From Actinomycetaceae bacterium (lineage in GTDB: Bacteria > Actinomycetota > Actinomycetes > Actinomycetales > Actinomycetaceae), in the NCBI GenBank assembly GCA_030530685.1, contig JAUMUM010000004.1:1-36194 (forward strand): DNA of 36,194 bases, read 5' to 3'. Within the stretch, counting starts at the first letter, position 1. Every line of letters begins with the position of its first letter. The notes beneath the pieces are model-generated. The model saw nothing but the letters and a program-made list of their open reading frames with translations, did not search any database and had not been told where the DNA came from. Positions 1 to 11,327 of this stretch are shown here, piece by piece. The position numbers and the translations under genes were made by a program.

Positions 1-72
1 ACACTCATCATCCAACACACTATCAAGCACCCAAACACCCCACCCACACCCCAAGACGTGATTCCAAGAGAG

Positions 73-97
73 GAAGCACCTCAGGGGAGGCAGCTTC
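73..97. terminator. Stem-loop in left flank
   Basis: GAAGC-A-CCTC pairs with GAGG-CA-GCTTC around an AGGG loop, giving a 9-bp stem with one asymmetric bulge, followed on the plus strand by TTTAGCTT. It could terminate rightward transcription, or, read on the minus strand, be an rRNA leader hairpin downstream of the promoter at 244-272. I cannot decide between these. Confidence 0.35.
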
Positions 98-243
98 TTT
101 AGCTTAGTCGACCGATCCTATCTGGTCAATCCAGACCTTCGTGAACCGAGTCGCAAACTCAAGAAGTTTTGCCGACTGAGGTTATCGAACTTTCCGCGAC
201 ATTAAGCCGTTTTGAGCCGATCACCTCGCGGCGACAGGTAAAA

Positions 244-272
244 AGATTACGCACTTGTCGATGCCGGGTCAA
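244..272 (-). promoter_or_regulatory. Strong leftward promoter (-35/-10)
   Basis: On the minus strand TTGACC (267-272) is followed after exactly 17 bases by TAATCT (244-249). This is one of the closest matches to the primary-sigma consensus in the window. It drives transcription towards position 1, start near 237. No protein gene lies downstream inside the window, so the target is beyond the edge. With the leader-like sequence at 10-45, an rRNA operon is my best guess. Confidence 0.55.
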
Positions 273-698
273 ACCGTAAGGCAGTGTCTCTAGTCACACG
301 CGGTGGACGAGGCACGTTCACCACCCTTCGCCGCACGCATCCATACGGGCGTGACCAAATGTGGATCCTGTGGTGCTGCTCCTTGCCCGCGCCACCTCGG
401 GCACATCGCTGACCTCGCTAACCATTGGCATCGGACCGGTTGGTCCGCACCCCGCGGACGGGGGCAATCCTCAAACTGACAGCGGGCGCGTGACAATCCC
501 GCACCATGCCTCGGATGCACCGCACTCCCGACTTGGGGCTGTCACCATGAGATCACCCGTGCCTACGGACAACCCAGCGAACGTCTTCCGTCTGCCTGAT
601 GGCATCGGAACATGTGGATCCACACGCGCCTGTGTCACCTAGCGGCAAGGCAGAAGGAACGACGCGCGATCGAAGCTCTATCCCAAACCACCAGGACA

Positions 699-1952
699 TC
701 ACAGCCTTCCGTGCCCCTCGGCGACGGCCGCGGCGAAGACCGGCACTACGGGGATTCTCGGCATTAGAACGCACTGAGCCGCGTGATAGACATCGGGCAT
801 TCCCGGCCATGTCTTCGTCTGAGGGACTCCGTCGCCGTCGACTTCGTGATTCCAGCGCCCGGGCGACGCGATGACGACCTCTCGCACATAGGACCACCAC
901 CGGTCTTGAAGGCTTTCGTAGTCAGCGGTAGCTTCGTCATCGCTTGCTGCGATCCTGCCCAGCACATTGGCGGCAGCCAGAGCTTCGCAGGCCACCCAGT
1001 GCATCCTCGCCGTGACGATGGGCCTCCCGTCATAGTCGGTCGTGTAGACGAAGCCCAACTTGCCGTCGCGATTCCATCCCTCCCGCGCGGCGACGCTGAA
1101 CAGCTCGCGAGCTGCGTCGATGAGATCCGGGCGATCGCCACGCGAGACGGCCAGCTGCGCACCGAGCCTCGCCCATTCGAATCCGTGTCCGGGCGTGACG
1201 CCGTAGGGACGGAAAGGGTGAGCGGGATCATCGCGATTGTAGTCGGCAAGCATGCGCCAGTCGGCCGAGAAATGCTCGGCGATACGCCATCCACCTTGCT
1301 TCGCCTGGCCGAAGGCGAAGTCGACGATCCTTGTGGCACGTTCGCGCCACGTTTCATCCCCTAGCACGTCGGCGGCTGCGAGGTAGGCCTCGACCGTGTG
1401 CATATTGGCATTGATACCGCGGTAATCCTCGCTGATAGTGAAGGTTCTGTCGAAGGATTCGCGGACCTTGCCGGCGTCCTCGTCCCACCAGCGCTCGTTC
1501 TGGCATTCGGTGGCTAACCTCACGAGCTGCTCGGCACCGTCAATGCGTGCTGCCGCGAGGGATGTGGCGGCGAGCAGGACGAAGGCATGGGCGTAAGCCT
1601 CCTTGCGAGGCTCGCCGTAGGTTCCCGCGATGGCCTCTTCCGCGGCCCTGCTGCCGTGGCCAATGGCCGAGAACCAGCCGCCGTACTCGCTGTCGTAAAA
1701 GGGGCCGAGCAGCGAACGCAGTCCGTGTTCGGCCAGAGGCCGACACTCCTCCATTCCCCGCAGGTAACCGAGGCACATGACATGGGTCATGCGGCAGGTG
1801 ATCCACAACTCGACGGGTCGATTCCGGTCGACGATCCCGTCCCGTCCCAGATAGCCGAAGCCGGAGTCGACGGCGCTATTGGCCGCGAACTCAACTAGGG
1901 CTTTGAATTGTGCATCGAGCCACTTAGGGTCAACGCTCACACCAGCATTCAT
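699..1952 (-). CDS. N-acylglucosamine 2-epimerase family sugar isomerase (YihS-like)
   Basis: The 417-residue product looks like an (alpha/alpha)6-barrel aldose-ketose isomerase of the AGE family, closest in feel to mannose/sulfoquinovose isomerases (YihS). Family marks visible in order are WITCRMTHV near residue 50, INANMHTVEAYLAA near 180, TPGHGFEWARL near 253, RMHWVACEAL near 318 and KTWPGMPDVYHAAQ near 385. These carry the histidines, arginine and glutamate that line the active site in this family. Length is normal. There is no signal peptide, so it acts in the cytosol. The start is ATG with AAGGGGG a few bases upstream. It is a single-gene unit with no sugar transporter or kinase beside it, so the substrate (mannose, glucose, sulfoquinovose or another) is open. 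Family confidence is high, substrate low. Confidence 0.85.
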   Translation of the reverse strand: MNAGVSVDPKWLDAQFKALVEFAANSAVDSGFGYLGRDGIVDRNRPVELWITCRMTHVMCLGYLRGMEECRPLAEHGLRSLLGPFYDSEYGGWFSAIGHGSRAAEEAIAGTYGEPRKEAYAHAFVLLAATSLAAARIDGAEQLVRLATECQNERWWDEDAGKVRESFDRTFTISEDYRGINANMHTVEAYLAAADVLGDETWRERATRIVDFAFGQAKQGGWRIAEHFSADWRMLADYNRDDPAHPFRPYGVTPGHGFEWARLGAQLAVSRGDRPDLIDAARELFSVAAREGWNRDGKLGFVYTTDYDGRPIVTARMHWVACEALAAANVLGRIAASDDEATADYESLQDRWWSYVREVVIASPGRWNHEVDGDGVPQTKTWPGMPDVYHAAQCVLMPRIPVVPVFAAAVAEGHGRL

Positions 1953-2486
1953 TGGGTTCCCCCTTGCACCGTCTCACTCGAGCCTACAGGTGCTAAGCCC
2001 CGAGCAATAGGGGATATCGCTGCCCTTGCGAAGAGGGACTGCGCTCCTTAGGCGCTTGCCGAATGATGAGTCACGAGTCTCACACCCGACCGGAACAGGG
2101 GAGGAGCAGAAAACGCGGGAAGGAGCTGGCTCCTCAACAAGGACACGCAGCCGCGCGCATCGGACATGGCAGCAGACGGCCGATCGGTCAGGGAAGGTCT
2201 TCCCGGAAGGCACGCCGATCGTCGAGCGCGCTGCTCCGGCAAGCCCCAGCCGCTCCAGCAAGCTCCATCGGCCGCACACGTTCCACGTTCATGCGCGACG
2301 AGCACCGGCCTTAAGACGAGTAGGAGCCGCGGCAAACACCCCGTGGATGGACGTGACCTCGTGTGTGGCCGCGACCTCACGCACGGCGCGTCCGGCCAGA
2401 GGCGAGGCGCACGACATCCCCATCGGCCTGAGTCCGGCTTGGCGGCTAGCGGCCCGCCAATGAATGCCCGAAAGTCACGCCCGAGC

Positions 2487-2513
2487 CCGCCGCGGCCCCG
2501 CTGACCGCGGCGG
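2487..2513. terminator. GC-rich stem-loop downstream of gatB
   Basis: CCGCCGCGG (2487-2495) and CCGCGGCGG (2505-2513) form a perfect 9-bp stem with a 9-base loop. It is the distal of two hairpins after gatB. No T-run follows on either strand, so it would be a non-canonical terminator or an mRNA 3' end stabiliser. Confidence 0.45.
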
Positions 2514-2521
2514 ACACGGAC

Positions 2522-2548
2522 CGCTGGTGCCGCTCAGCGACACCAGCG
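2522..2548. terminator. Stem-loop downstream of gatB
   Basis: CGCTGGTG (2522-2529) pairs perfectly with CACCAGCG (2541-2548) around an 11-base loop, about 48 bases past the gatB stop. With the neighbouring hairpin at 2487-2513 it gives a tandem hairpin end for the gatCAB transcript. No U-tract is present. Confidence 0.45.
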
Positions 2549-2595
2549 CATCCGAGGACTGTGGACGCCTCGAACTCTAGGCGCCTCCCGCCATC

Positions 2596-4092
2596 CTACT
2601 GGCAGCGCTCCATGACGAGTTCGCGGACGCGGGCGGCGTCGGCTTTGCCTCCCGTGGCCTTCATGACCGCACCGACGATCGCCCCGGCGGCCTGCACCTT
2701 GCCGGCGCGGATCTTACCGGCGACGTCGGGATTGGCCTCAAGCGCCGCATCGACGGCTTCGGCGAGGGCTCCGTCGTCACTGACGACCTCCAACCCTCGA
2801 GCAGCCACGACCTCGGCCGGTGACCCCTCCCCCGCGAGCACACCCGCAAGCGCCTGGCGCGCCAGCTTGTCCGTCAGCTTGCCATCCCGCACGAGCCCGT
2901 CAAGTTCGGCGACCTCAGCCGGCGTGACCGGAGCATCCTCGAGTTCGATCTCCGCCTCGTTAACGAAGCGCGAAATGTCGCCCATCCACCACTTGCGTGC
3001 ACCGGCCGACGTGGCGCCCGCCGCGACCGTCGCCTCGACGAGGTCGATTGCCCCCGCGTTGACGAGATCGCGCAACTCCTCGTCCGAAAGCTCCCACTCG
3101 GCCTTGATGCGCCGGCGCCTTGCCGCGGGTAACTCCGGCATCGAGGCACGCAACTGCTCCACCCACTGCCGACTTGGAGCCACCGGTACGAGATCGGGCT
3201 CGGGAAAGTAGCGGTAGTCCTCGGCGTCGGACTTCACGCGCCCCGACGACGTCGACCCGTCGGCCTCGTGATAGTGCCGAGTCTCCTGGACCACGGATCC
3301 GCCCGCGGCCAAAATCGCCGCCTGGCGGCAAATCTCGTAGCGGACGGCGCTTTCGATTCCCCTGAAGGAGTTGACGTTCTTCGTCTCGGTCCGCGTACCG
3401 TACGGAGCGTCCGGGGTCTCGCGCAAAGAGACATTGACGTCGGCACGAACGTTACCGCGCTCCATGCGCGCTTCGGACACGCCGAGCGCCCGGAAGATAT
3501 CGCGCAGCGAACGCACGTAGGCGGCCGCGATCTCCGGAGCCTTCGCCCCGACGCCGGTAGCCGGACGCGAAACGATCTCGACCAGTGGCACCCCGGCGCG
3601 GTTGTAATCCACGAGTGAGTACTGCGCCCCGTGGATGCGACCGTCGGCACCGCCGACGTGGACGTTCTTCCCGGCGTCCTCCTCCATGTGGGCGCGCTCG
3701 ATCGGGAAACGGTAGGTCTGCCCATCGGCCAGGTCGAGGTCGAGGAAGCCGTCGAAGGCGATGGGTTCATCCGACTGGGACGTCTGGAATGCCTTGGTCA
3801 GATCCGGATAGAAGTAGTTCTTCCTGGCAAAACGGCAGGATTCGGCGATGTTGCAGTTGAGGGCGAGCCCGATCTTGATGGCGTATTCAACAGCCTTGCG
3901 ATTGACGACCGGTAGAGAACCGGGCAGGCCCAGCGAGACCGGCGTGACGAAGGTGTTCGAGTCTCCGCCGAAGGCATTGGGCGCGCCGTCGAACATCTTG
4001 GTGTCGGTGCCGAGCTCGACGTGAACCTCCATCCCGATGACGGGATCGAAACGCGAGACGGCTTCGTCGAAATCCATGAGTTCGTCCATCAT
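2596..4092 (-). CDS. gatB: Asp-tRNA(Asn)/Glu-tRNA(Gln) amidotransferase subunit B
   Basis: The 498-residue GatB subunit activates misacylated Glu-tRNA(Gln) or Asp-tRNA(Asn) by phosphorylation before amide transfer from GatA. The N-terminal GatB catalytic domain starts with [13 protein letters not shown] and contains the [35 protein letters not shown] and [10 protein letters not shown]-like segments. From about residue 350 a helical tail domain ([12 protein letters not shown], then a YqeY-like C-terminus) binds the tRNA elbow. Its ATG overlaps the TGA of gatA as ATGA, so the two are translationally coupled. A second ATG follows directly and is an equally possible start. It is the last gene of gatC-gatA-gatB, the usual actinobacterial order. 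Confidence 0.97.
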   Translation of the reverse strand: MMDELMDFDEAVSRFDPVIGMEVHVELGTDTKMFDGAPNAFGGDSNTFVTPVSLGLPGSLPVVNRKAVEYAIKIGLALNCNIAESCRFARKNYFYPDLTKAFQTSQSDEPIAFDGFLDLDLADGQTYRFPIERAHMEEDAGKNVHVGGADGRIHGAQYSLVDYNRAGVPLVEIVSRPATGVGAKAPEIAAAYVRSLRDIFRALGVSEARMERGNVRADVNVSLRETPDAPYGTRTETKNVNSFRGIESAVRYEICRQAAILAAGGSVVQETRHYHEADGSTSSGRVKSDAEDYRYFPEPDLVPVAPSRQWVEQLRASMPELPAARRRRIKAEWELSDEELRDLVNAGAIDLVEATVAAGATSAGARKWWMGDISRFVNEAEIELEDAPVTPAEVAELDGLVRDGKLTDKLARQALAGVLAGEGSPAEVVAARGLEVVSDDGALAEAVDAALEANPDVAGKIRAGKVQAAGAIVGAVMKATGGKADAARVRELVMERCQ

Positions 4093-5603
4093 GCCTGCTC
4101 CTCCCAGGTCGCGGCCGGGCAGCTTTCGGGCAACGCCTGCCCCAGCCCGGCTTCGATGGCACCGGCGATCCGGTACATGCGGTCATCTGCGTGCGCGGGT
4201 GCCAGCACCTGCACGCCCACGGGCAGGCCGTCGTCGGACAGGCCGCTGGGCAGCGAGATTCCGGGGATGCCGGCGAGATTGGCAGGAATCGTCGTGACGT
4301 CGATAATGTACATGGCCAGCGGGTCGTCAAGCTTCGATCCCAGCGGGAATGCCGTGACGGGTGACGTCGGCGAGACGAGAACGTCGGCCTCGGCGAATGC
4401 GGCGTCGAAATCGCGCTGGACGAGCGTGCGCACCTTCTGGGCGCTGCCGTAGTAGGCGTCGTAGTAGCCGGAGGACAGCACGTGGGTTCCGAGGATGATC
4501 CGGCGCTTGACCTCGTCGCCGAAGCCGGCGCCACGGGTGGCTGCCATGACCGTTTCGGCGGTGACCGGGCCCTCCTCGGGCTCCACGCGAATCCCGTAGC
4601 GCATTCCGTCAAAGCGCGCCAGATTGGACGACACCTCGGCGGGCATGATCAGGTAGTAGGCCGCCAGAGCGTACTCCAGCGACGGGCAGGACACGGTGAC
4701 GATCTGCGCACCGAGGTCCTTCATGCGCTCGACGGCGGCCTCGAAGGAGGCGAGCACGCCCTCCTGGTAGCCCTCGCCCGACAGCTGTTCGACGACGCCG
4801 ACCCTCACGCCCTCAAGAGGCTTGTCGGCCGCCGCAGACTCGGCGACGATCCGCTCGAAGGCCGGTACCGGTGCGTCGAGCGAGGTCGAATCGAGCGGGT
4901 CATGCCCGCCGATGAGCTCCTGAAGTGCCGCGGCATCCGAAACGGTCCGGGCAAACGGCCCAATCTGGTCGAGCGACGACGCCATCGCGACAAGCCCGTA
5001 GCGGGAGACCGCCCCGTACGTGGGCTTGACGCCGACCGTTCCCGTGACGGCCGCGGGTTGGCGGATCGAACCGCCCGTGTCCGAGCCGAGAGCAAGCGGA
5101 ACCATGAACGATCCCACCGCCGCGGCCGAGCCGCCGCTCGACCCACCGGGAATGCGGTCGAGATCCCACGGATTGCGCGTCGGCCCGTAGGCCGAACGCT
5201 CACAGGACGAGCCCATGGCGAACTCGTCCATGTTGGTCTTGCCCACGATCGGAAGGCCCGCCTGGCGCAGACGCGTGACGACCGTCGCATCATAGGGAGG
5301 AAGCCAGCCCTCGAGGATCTTCGAGGCGCAGGTGGTCGGCTGGCCGCGCGTGACCATATTGTCCTTGATGGCGATGGGGACACCGGCGAGCCTATGGAGC
5401 GTCTCGCCGGCCGCACGCCTGGCGTCCACCTCGGCGGCCGTGGCGAGCGCCCCCTCTTCGTCGACGAAGAGGAAAGCGCCGACCCGACCGTCGACGGCGC
5501 GAATGCGATCGAGGCATGCCCGGGTCAGCTCCACCGACGTCAGCTGGCCGTCCGCCATTCGCTCGGCGAGCTGCAGCGCCGACAGCTTGAGAAAATCCTT
5601 CAC
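4089..5603 (-). CDS. gatA: Asp-tRNA(Asn)/Glu-tRNA(Gln) amidotransferase subunit A
   Basis: The 504-residue amidase-signature protein hydrolyses glutamine and channels ammonia to GatB. The catalytic triad is visible: Lys80 in GVPIAIKDN, Ser155 in the GGSSGGSA stretch and Ser179 in [12 protein letters not shown], the same spacing as in characterised GatA proteins. The start is GTG and overlaps the gatC stop as GTGA; the stop overlaps the gatB start as ATGA. This is tight coupling, consistent with a 1:1:1 complex. Length and sequence are normal throughout. Confidence 0.97.
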   Translation of the reverse strand: MKDFLKLSALQLAERMADGQLTSVELTRACLDRIRAVDGRVGAFLFVDEEGALATAAEVDARRAAGETLHRLAGVPIAIKDNMVTRGQPTTCASKILEGWLPPYDATVVTRLRQAGLPIVGKTNMDEFAMGSSCERSAYGPTRNPWDLDRIPGGSSGGSAAAVGSFMVPLALGSDTGGSIRQPAAVTGTVGVKPTYGAVSRYGLVAMASSLDQIGPFARTVSDAAALQELIGGHDPLDSTSLDAPVPAFERIVAESAAADKPLEGVRVGVVEQLSGEGYQEGVLASFEAAVERMKDLGAQIVTVSCPSLEYALAAYYLIMPAEVSSNLARFDGMRYGIRVEPEEGPVTAETVMAATRGAGFGDEVKRRIILGTHVLSSGYYDAYYGSAQKVRTLVQRDFDAAFAEADVLVSPTSPVTAFPLGSKLDDPLAMYIIDVTTIPANLAGIPGISLPSGLSDDGLPVGVQVLAPAHADDRMYRIAGAIEAGLGQALPESCPAATWEEQA

Positions 5604-5899
5604 TGTTCCTCCCCGAGAATCTGCGGGACGAGGAACTTCCCGTCCTCGGCGGCCGGAGCGGCAGCCAGCACCTCGTCGCGGTCCAACGTGGCGACGACGA
5701 TATCCTCGCGCATGACATTCGTCAGCGGGATTGGGTGACTGGTGGCCGGCACGTCCGGCGTGGCGACCTCGGAAACCTTGGCAACGGCGGAGGCGATGAC
5801 GTCCAATTCCCCCGCGATGCGTTCGGTCTCCTCGACGGTCAGACCGATTCGCGCAAGGGAAGCCAGACGGGCAACCTCTTCAACGGAAAAAGATGGCAT
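5600..5899 (-). CDS. gatC: Asp-tRNA(Asn)/Glu-tRNA(Gln) amidotransferase subunit C
   Basis: The 99-residue GatC wraps around and stabilises the GatA-GatB pair. The N-terminal [19 protein letters not shown] helix and the C-terminal FLVPQIL segment are typical. It is the first gene of the gatCAB operon. There is no Shine-Dalgarno before the ATG. Instead TAGAAT (minus strand, plus positions 5906-5911) lies exactly 6 bases upstream, which suggests a leaderless mRNA starting at the A of ATG. Confidence 0.95.
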   Translation of the reverse strand: MPSFSVEEVARLASLARIGLTVEETERIAGELDVIASAVAKVSEVATPDVPATSHPIPLTNVMREDIVVATLDRDEVLAAAPAAEDGKFLVPQILGEEQ

Positions 5900-6126
5900 G
5901 GCCCGATTCTACGCGCTCGCCACCCGGCGGAGCAGACCGGGATCCCGGGGTGGGACACAACCTCGCCTCAGCGCCCTCGCCACCCAGCGCGGCGACTCAG
6001 CGCGCTCGCCACCCAGCGCGGCACCGTAAAATGCGACTCGGTGCACACTCATTCCAGCACTCGGGTGTCCGAATCCGCCGGTACCGGGGCAGGGCATACA
6101 GTAGTGCCATGGCCCGATTCCACGCA
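5898..6126. repeat. Duplicated cls start region plus short GC repeats
   Basis: CATGGCCCGATTCTACGC at 5897-5914 recurs as CATGGCCCGATTCCACGC at 6108-6125, one mismatch in 18 bases. The right copy is the start of the cls-like gene; the left copy, read backwards, is the start codon and -10 region of gatC. Between them a CGCYCTCGCCACCCRGCG motif occurs three times (near 5913, 5971 and 6003); two of these extend to CGCGGC. It looks like a small local duplication rather than a mobile element. Confidence 0.6.
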
Positions 6127-7368
6127 CCAAGCCGCAAACACGTCACGACCGCCGCGAGATGGGCGACGCTGGGCGTGCTCGGAATTCAGGCCGCGGCCGT
6201 GGCCACCGTCACGGCCATCGACGTCATGCGCAAGCACCGCGCGCCGCAGTCCGGTCATTTTCCTCACCTGCCACCACTCGTGACCAACGTCGGCCCCAAC
6301 GAAACGACCCTGTATACCTACGGCCAGGATCTCTACGAGGCCATGCTCGCTGACATCCGCAATGCCAAGGACCACATCTACTTCGAATGGTTCATCGTCA
6401 AGGCCGACGACACGGGCTACATCTTCCGCGACGCACTCATTGAGGCGGCAGGGCGAGGCGTGGAAACCCATGTCATCTTCGACACGTGGGGCAATCTCAA
6501 CCAGGACCCGCGCTTTCGGCACCTGCCGGAAATACCCCACCTGCACACGCTACTCTTCCCTCTGGTGCGCACGGGCATTTTCACGGGGCGGGCGCGCGAC
6601 AAAGGGCGCGACCATCGCAAGATCCTCACGGTCGACGGGCGAATCGGCTACGTGGGCGGCTACAACATTGGCACGCTGTACGCCCACCACTGGCGCGATA
6701 CCCACATGCGCATCTCCGGCCCCGCGGTCTGGGAGTTGGAGGACGCCTTTGTCGACATGTGGAATGACTTCCGGCGTCGCACCCACCCCACGCTCCCGGA
6801 CCGAGGCGCCGTCATGTGGGACCACTCCATCAAGGCAACGCTCAACACACCCGCGCTCAACGACTATCCGATCAGTTCGCTGTACCTGCACGCCATCAAC
6901 CGGGCGGGCAAACGCATCTGGATCACCATGGCGTACTTCATACCCGACGAGCCGATTCTCTCCGCGCTGAGCAACGCGGCACGAAGAGGGGTCGACGTGC
7001 GAGTGCTCGTCCCTCAGTATTCCAACCACATCGTCGGGGACTGGGCGGCGCGCCCGCACTACGACCGCCTCCTGCGCGCCGGGGTGCGGATCTTCCTCTT
7101 CGAGGACGCCATGGTGCACGCCAAGACCATGGTGGTCGACGGAAAGTGGGCAACGGTGGGCACGGCCAATATCGACCGACTCTCACTGCGCGGCAACTTC
7201 GAGATCAACATGGAGCTCTACGACGACGACTTCGCCGCCGCCATGGAAAGGATCTTCAAGGTCGACCTCGACAACTCCCGAGAGCTCACGCTGGCGAAGT
7301 GGTCCTCGCGGGCGCGGGCCAATCGCGTCATCGAACGCATTTTGCGTCCCCTCGGCAGGCTGCTGTGA
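6109..7368 (+). CDS. Cardiolipin synthase-like phospholipase D family protein
   Basis: The 419-residue membrane protein has one N-terminal hydrophobic segment (about residues 17-38) followed by two phospholipase D domains. The first HKD motif is His169-x-Lys171-x4-Asp176 (DHRKILTVDG) and the second is His337-x-Lys339-x4-Asp344 (HAKTMVVDG), both intact. Such proteins condense phosphatidylglycerol or CDP-diacylglycerol units to cardiolipin, or transfer other phosphatidyl groups. Classical bacterial Cls usually has two N-terminal membrane helices, so a single one makes this a ClsB-like or divergent member. I chose the ATG at 6109 because homology-like sequence begins there and TACAGT lies exactly 6 bases upstream, the leaderless pattern seen elsewhere in the window. 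It stands alone and converges on ligA with 31 bases between stops. Confidence 0.85.
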   Translation: MARFHAPSRKHVTTAARWATLGVLGIQAAAVATVTAIDVMRKHRAPQSGHFPHLPPLVTNVGPNETTLYTYGQDLYEAMLADIRNAKDHIYFEWFIVKADDTGYIFRDALIEAAGRGVETHVIFDTWGNLNQDPRFRHLPEIPHLHTLLFPLVRTGIFTGRARDKGRDHRKILTVDGRIGYVGGYNIGTLYAHHWRDTHMRISGPAVWELEDAFVDMWNDFRRRTHPTLPDRGAVMWDHSIKATLNTPALNDYPISSLYLHAINRAGKRIWITMAYFIPDEPILSALSNAARRGVDVRVLVPQYSNHIVGDWAARPHYDRLLRAGVRIFLFEDAMVHAKTMVVDGKWATVGTANIDRLSLRGNFEINMELYDDDFAAAMERIFKVDLDNSRELTLAKWSSRARANRVIERILRPLGRLL

Positions 7369-7399
7369 ACGCGGATGGCCGGGTTTGAGGTGGGCGAGG

Positions 7400-10030
<2,631 letters not shown>

Positions 10031-10057
10031 CTAAGGGCAATCGGCTTCAAGGGATCG

Positions 10058-10071
10058 TATTCTTAGACCCA
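10058..10071 (+). promoter_or_regulatory. -10 element, probable leaderless promoter of sensor kinase operon
   Basis: TATTCT (10058-10063) is followed after 7 bases by the ATG at 10071, and no ribosome binding site precedes that ATG. I see no good -35, which may mean activator dependence, for example on the response regulator encoded two genes along. Confidence 0.45.
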
Positions 10072-11327
10072 TGGCATTTGGGCAGGGCACTTTTATCACC
10101 ATTCGTGGGGTAAGTCCCGTCGACGTAGGTGGAGCATTCCTCGTTGGATATCTCTACTTCGTCAACCAGACGCCATTCACCCTACCTTTCCCCGATATAC
10201 CGATCACGTCAACGAGGTTGGAGTCCGTCGGGTACGTTATCGTCGGATTGTTATACACGATCCCCGTTGCGTTTCGCCGGACCTCGCCGCTGCTCAGCGC
10301 AGCGCTGATTATGGCCGCCACCGGCTTCCGCCATTTCATCGAGCCCTCCAGGCTCATCTTGGCCGACCTCGGCATTCTCGCAATGCTCTATGCCATTACC
10401 GTCTACGGCCCTCGATGGGCGCATCGCACGGCGGCTGGCCTGTCCGTCATCGGTGATTTTCTCGTGACCGTCCCCTCGCTGACCAGCCCGGCGACGAACC
10501 AGGACAGCGCGTCAACGTGGAACACCTTTCTGAGCAGTTTCACATATATCGCGGCCGTACTCATCGCGGTCTACGGCGTAGCCCTGGCACGGCGGTCCCA
10601 ATTGACGAAAATGCAAAGTCTCATCAGTCAGGCGCAAACGGCGCAGCATCGCGCGGATACCGAGGCCGAGCTCGCCGTCCTGGAAGAACGATCTCGCATA
10701 GCGCGGGAAATGCACGACATCGTCGCCCACACACTCTCGGTTGTCATCGCGCAGGCCGACGGCGGACGCTATGCGGCGGCGAAGGATTCCGAGGCTCCCG
10801 TCCGTGCACTGACGACGATCTCCGATCTCGCCCGCGACGCCCTCAAGGATATTCGCTCGATCATCGGCGTCCTACGCGACACCGACAGCAGCGAACAGCC
10901 AACCCTTCCACAGCCGGTCGACGACGATATCGAGTCCCTCGTCGACTCGGTCCGGCAGACCGGCGTCAAAGTCTCGCTCATACGCGCCGAGGAACCGCAT
11001 TCGCTGCCCGTTGGCGTGGGCAACGCCCTCTACCGCATCTGCCAGGAAGCGCTGACGAACTGCCTCAAGCACGCCGGCCCTCAGGCAGAGATAACCGTCA
11101 TCCTCCACGGTTCCGATTCGGAACTGACGCTGCAGATCGACGACGACGGCCGAGGGGCGGCCGCAATAAGCGATGGCAAGGGACACGGCATCATCGGGAT
11201 GGTAGAAAGAGCAAATGCTTTCGGTGGCAAAGTAGTATCAGGGCCGCGACCCGGCGGGGGCTTTCGGGTTCTGGCAACGATTCCAATATCACATAACGAC
11301 AATACCGCTAGGAGTTCATATGAGTGA
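10071..11327 (+). CDS. Sensor histidine kinase, NarL/DesK-like family
   Basis: The 418-residue membrane sensor has several hydrophobic segments in its first 175 residues (about 20-38, 52-68, 74-88, 95-112, 122-138, 155-173) with almost no extracytoplasmic loop, so it probably senses within or near the membrane. A short coiled coil leads to a HisKA_3 dimerisation domain with phospho-acceptor His215 in REMHDIVAHTLS, and then an HATPase domain with NCLKHA (N box), DDDGRG and GHGIIGM. Its stop overlaps the response regulator start (8 shared bases), so the pair is coupled. It is the first gene of a kinase-regulator-ABC-FtsX operon, an arrangement that in other Gram-positives often answers cell-envelope stress. 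The ligand is unknown. Confidence 0.9.
   Translation: MAFGQGTFITIRGVSPVDVGGAFLVGYLYFVNQTPFTLPFPDIPITSTRLESVGYVIVGLLYTIPVAFRRTSPLLSAALIMAATGFRHFIEPSRLILADLGILAMLYAITVYGPRWAHRTAAGLSVIGDFLVTVPSLTSPATNQDSASTWNTFLSSFTYIAAVLIAVYGVALARRSQLTKMQSLISQAQTAQHRADTEAELAVLEERSRIAREMHDIVAHTLSVVIAQADGGRYAAAKDSEAPVRALTTISDLARDALKDIRSIIGVLRDTDSSEQPTLPQPVDDDIESLVDSVRQTGVKVSLIRAEEPHSLPVGVGNALYRICQEALTNCLKHAGPQAEITVILHGSDSELTLQIDDDGRGAAAISDGKGHGIIGMVERANAFGGKVVSGPRPGGGFRVLATIPISHNDNTARSSYE

Larger units (their letters stand above)
1..698. other. Gene-free left flank, likely upstream of an rRNA operon
   Basis: No open frame here has convincing protein character; the few that exist are Arg/Pro-rich and lack ribosome binding sites. 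The first 250 bases are clearly less GC-rich than the rest. On the minus strand, the stretch near positions 10-45 reads as T/G-rich sequence containing GCTTGATAGTGTG, reminiscent of actinobacterial rRNA leader regions. A good minus-strand promoter lies at 244-272 and a stem-loop at 73-97. A perfect 6-bp dyad, CGGACC-GGTT-GGTCCG, sits at 432-447. The rest (300-698) shows nothing I can name. Confidence 0.5.
1953..2595. other. Intergenic region between isomerase gene and gatB
   Basis: About 640 bases without a supportable gene. The open frames present are rich in Arg, Ser and Pro and have no ribosome binding sites. The half nearest gatB carries two strong stem-loops (2487-2513 and 2522-2548). 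Nothing else stands out except a CCCCGAGCAATAGGGG dyad near 1997-2012, close to the promoter region expected for the isomerase gene. Confidence 0.6.

Noticed and set aside
361-642. Possible 93-residue gene in the left flank
   Set aside because: There is no ribosome binding site, no leaderless -10, and no recognisable protein pattern.
2026-2463. Possible gene between the isomerase and gatB genes
   Set aside because: The product is Arg/Ser/Pro-rich and lacks a ribosome binding site, and several other frames are open in the same stretch.
4482-5738. Long open frame opposite gatA
   Set aside because: It is antisense to a gene with an intact catalytic triad, and the translation is low-complexity and basic with no ribosome binding site.
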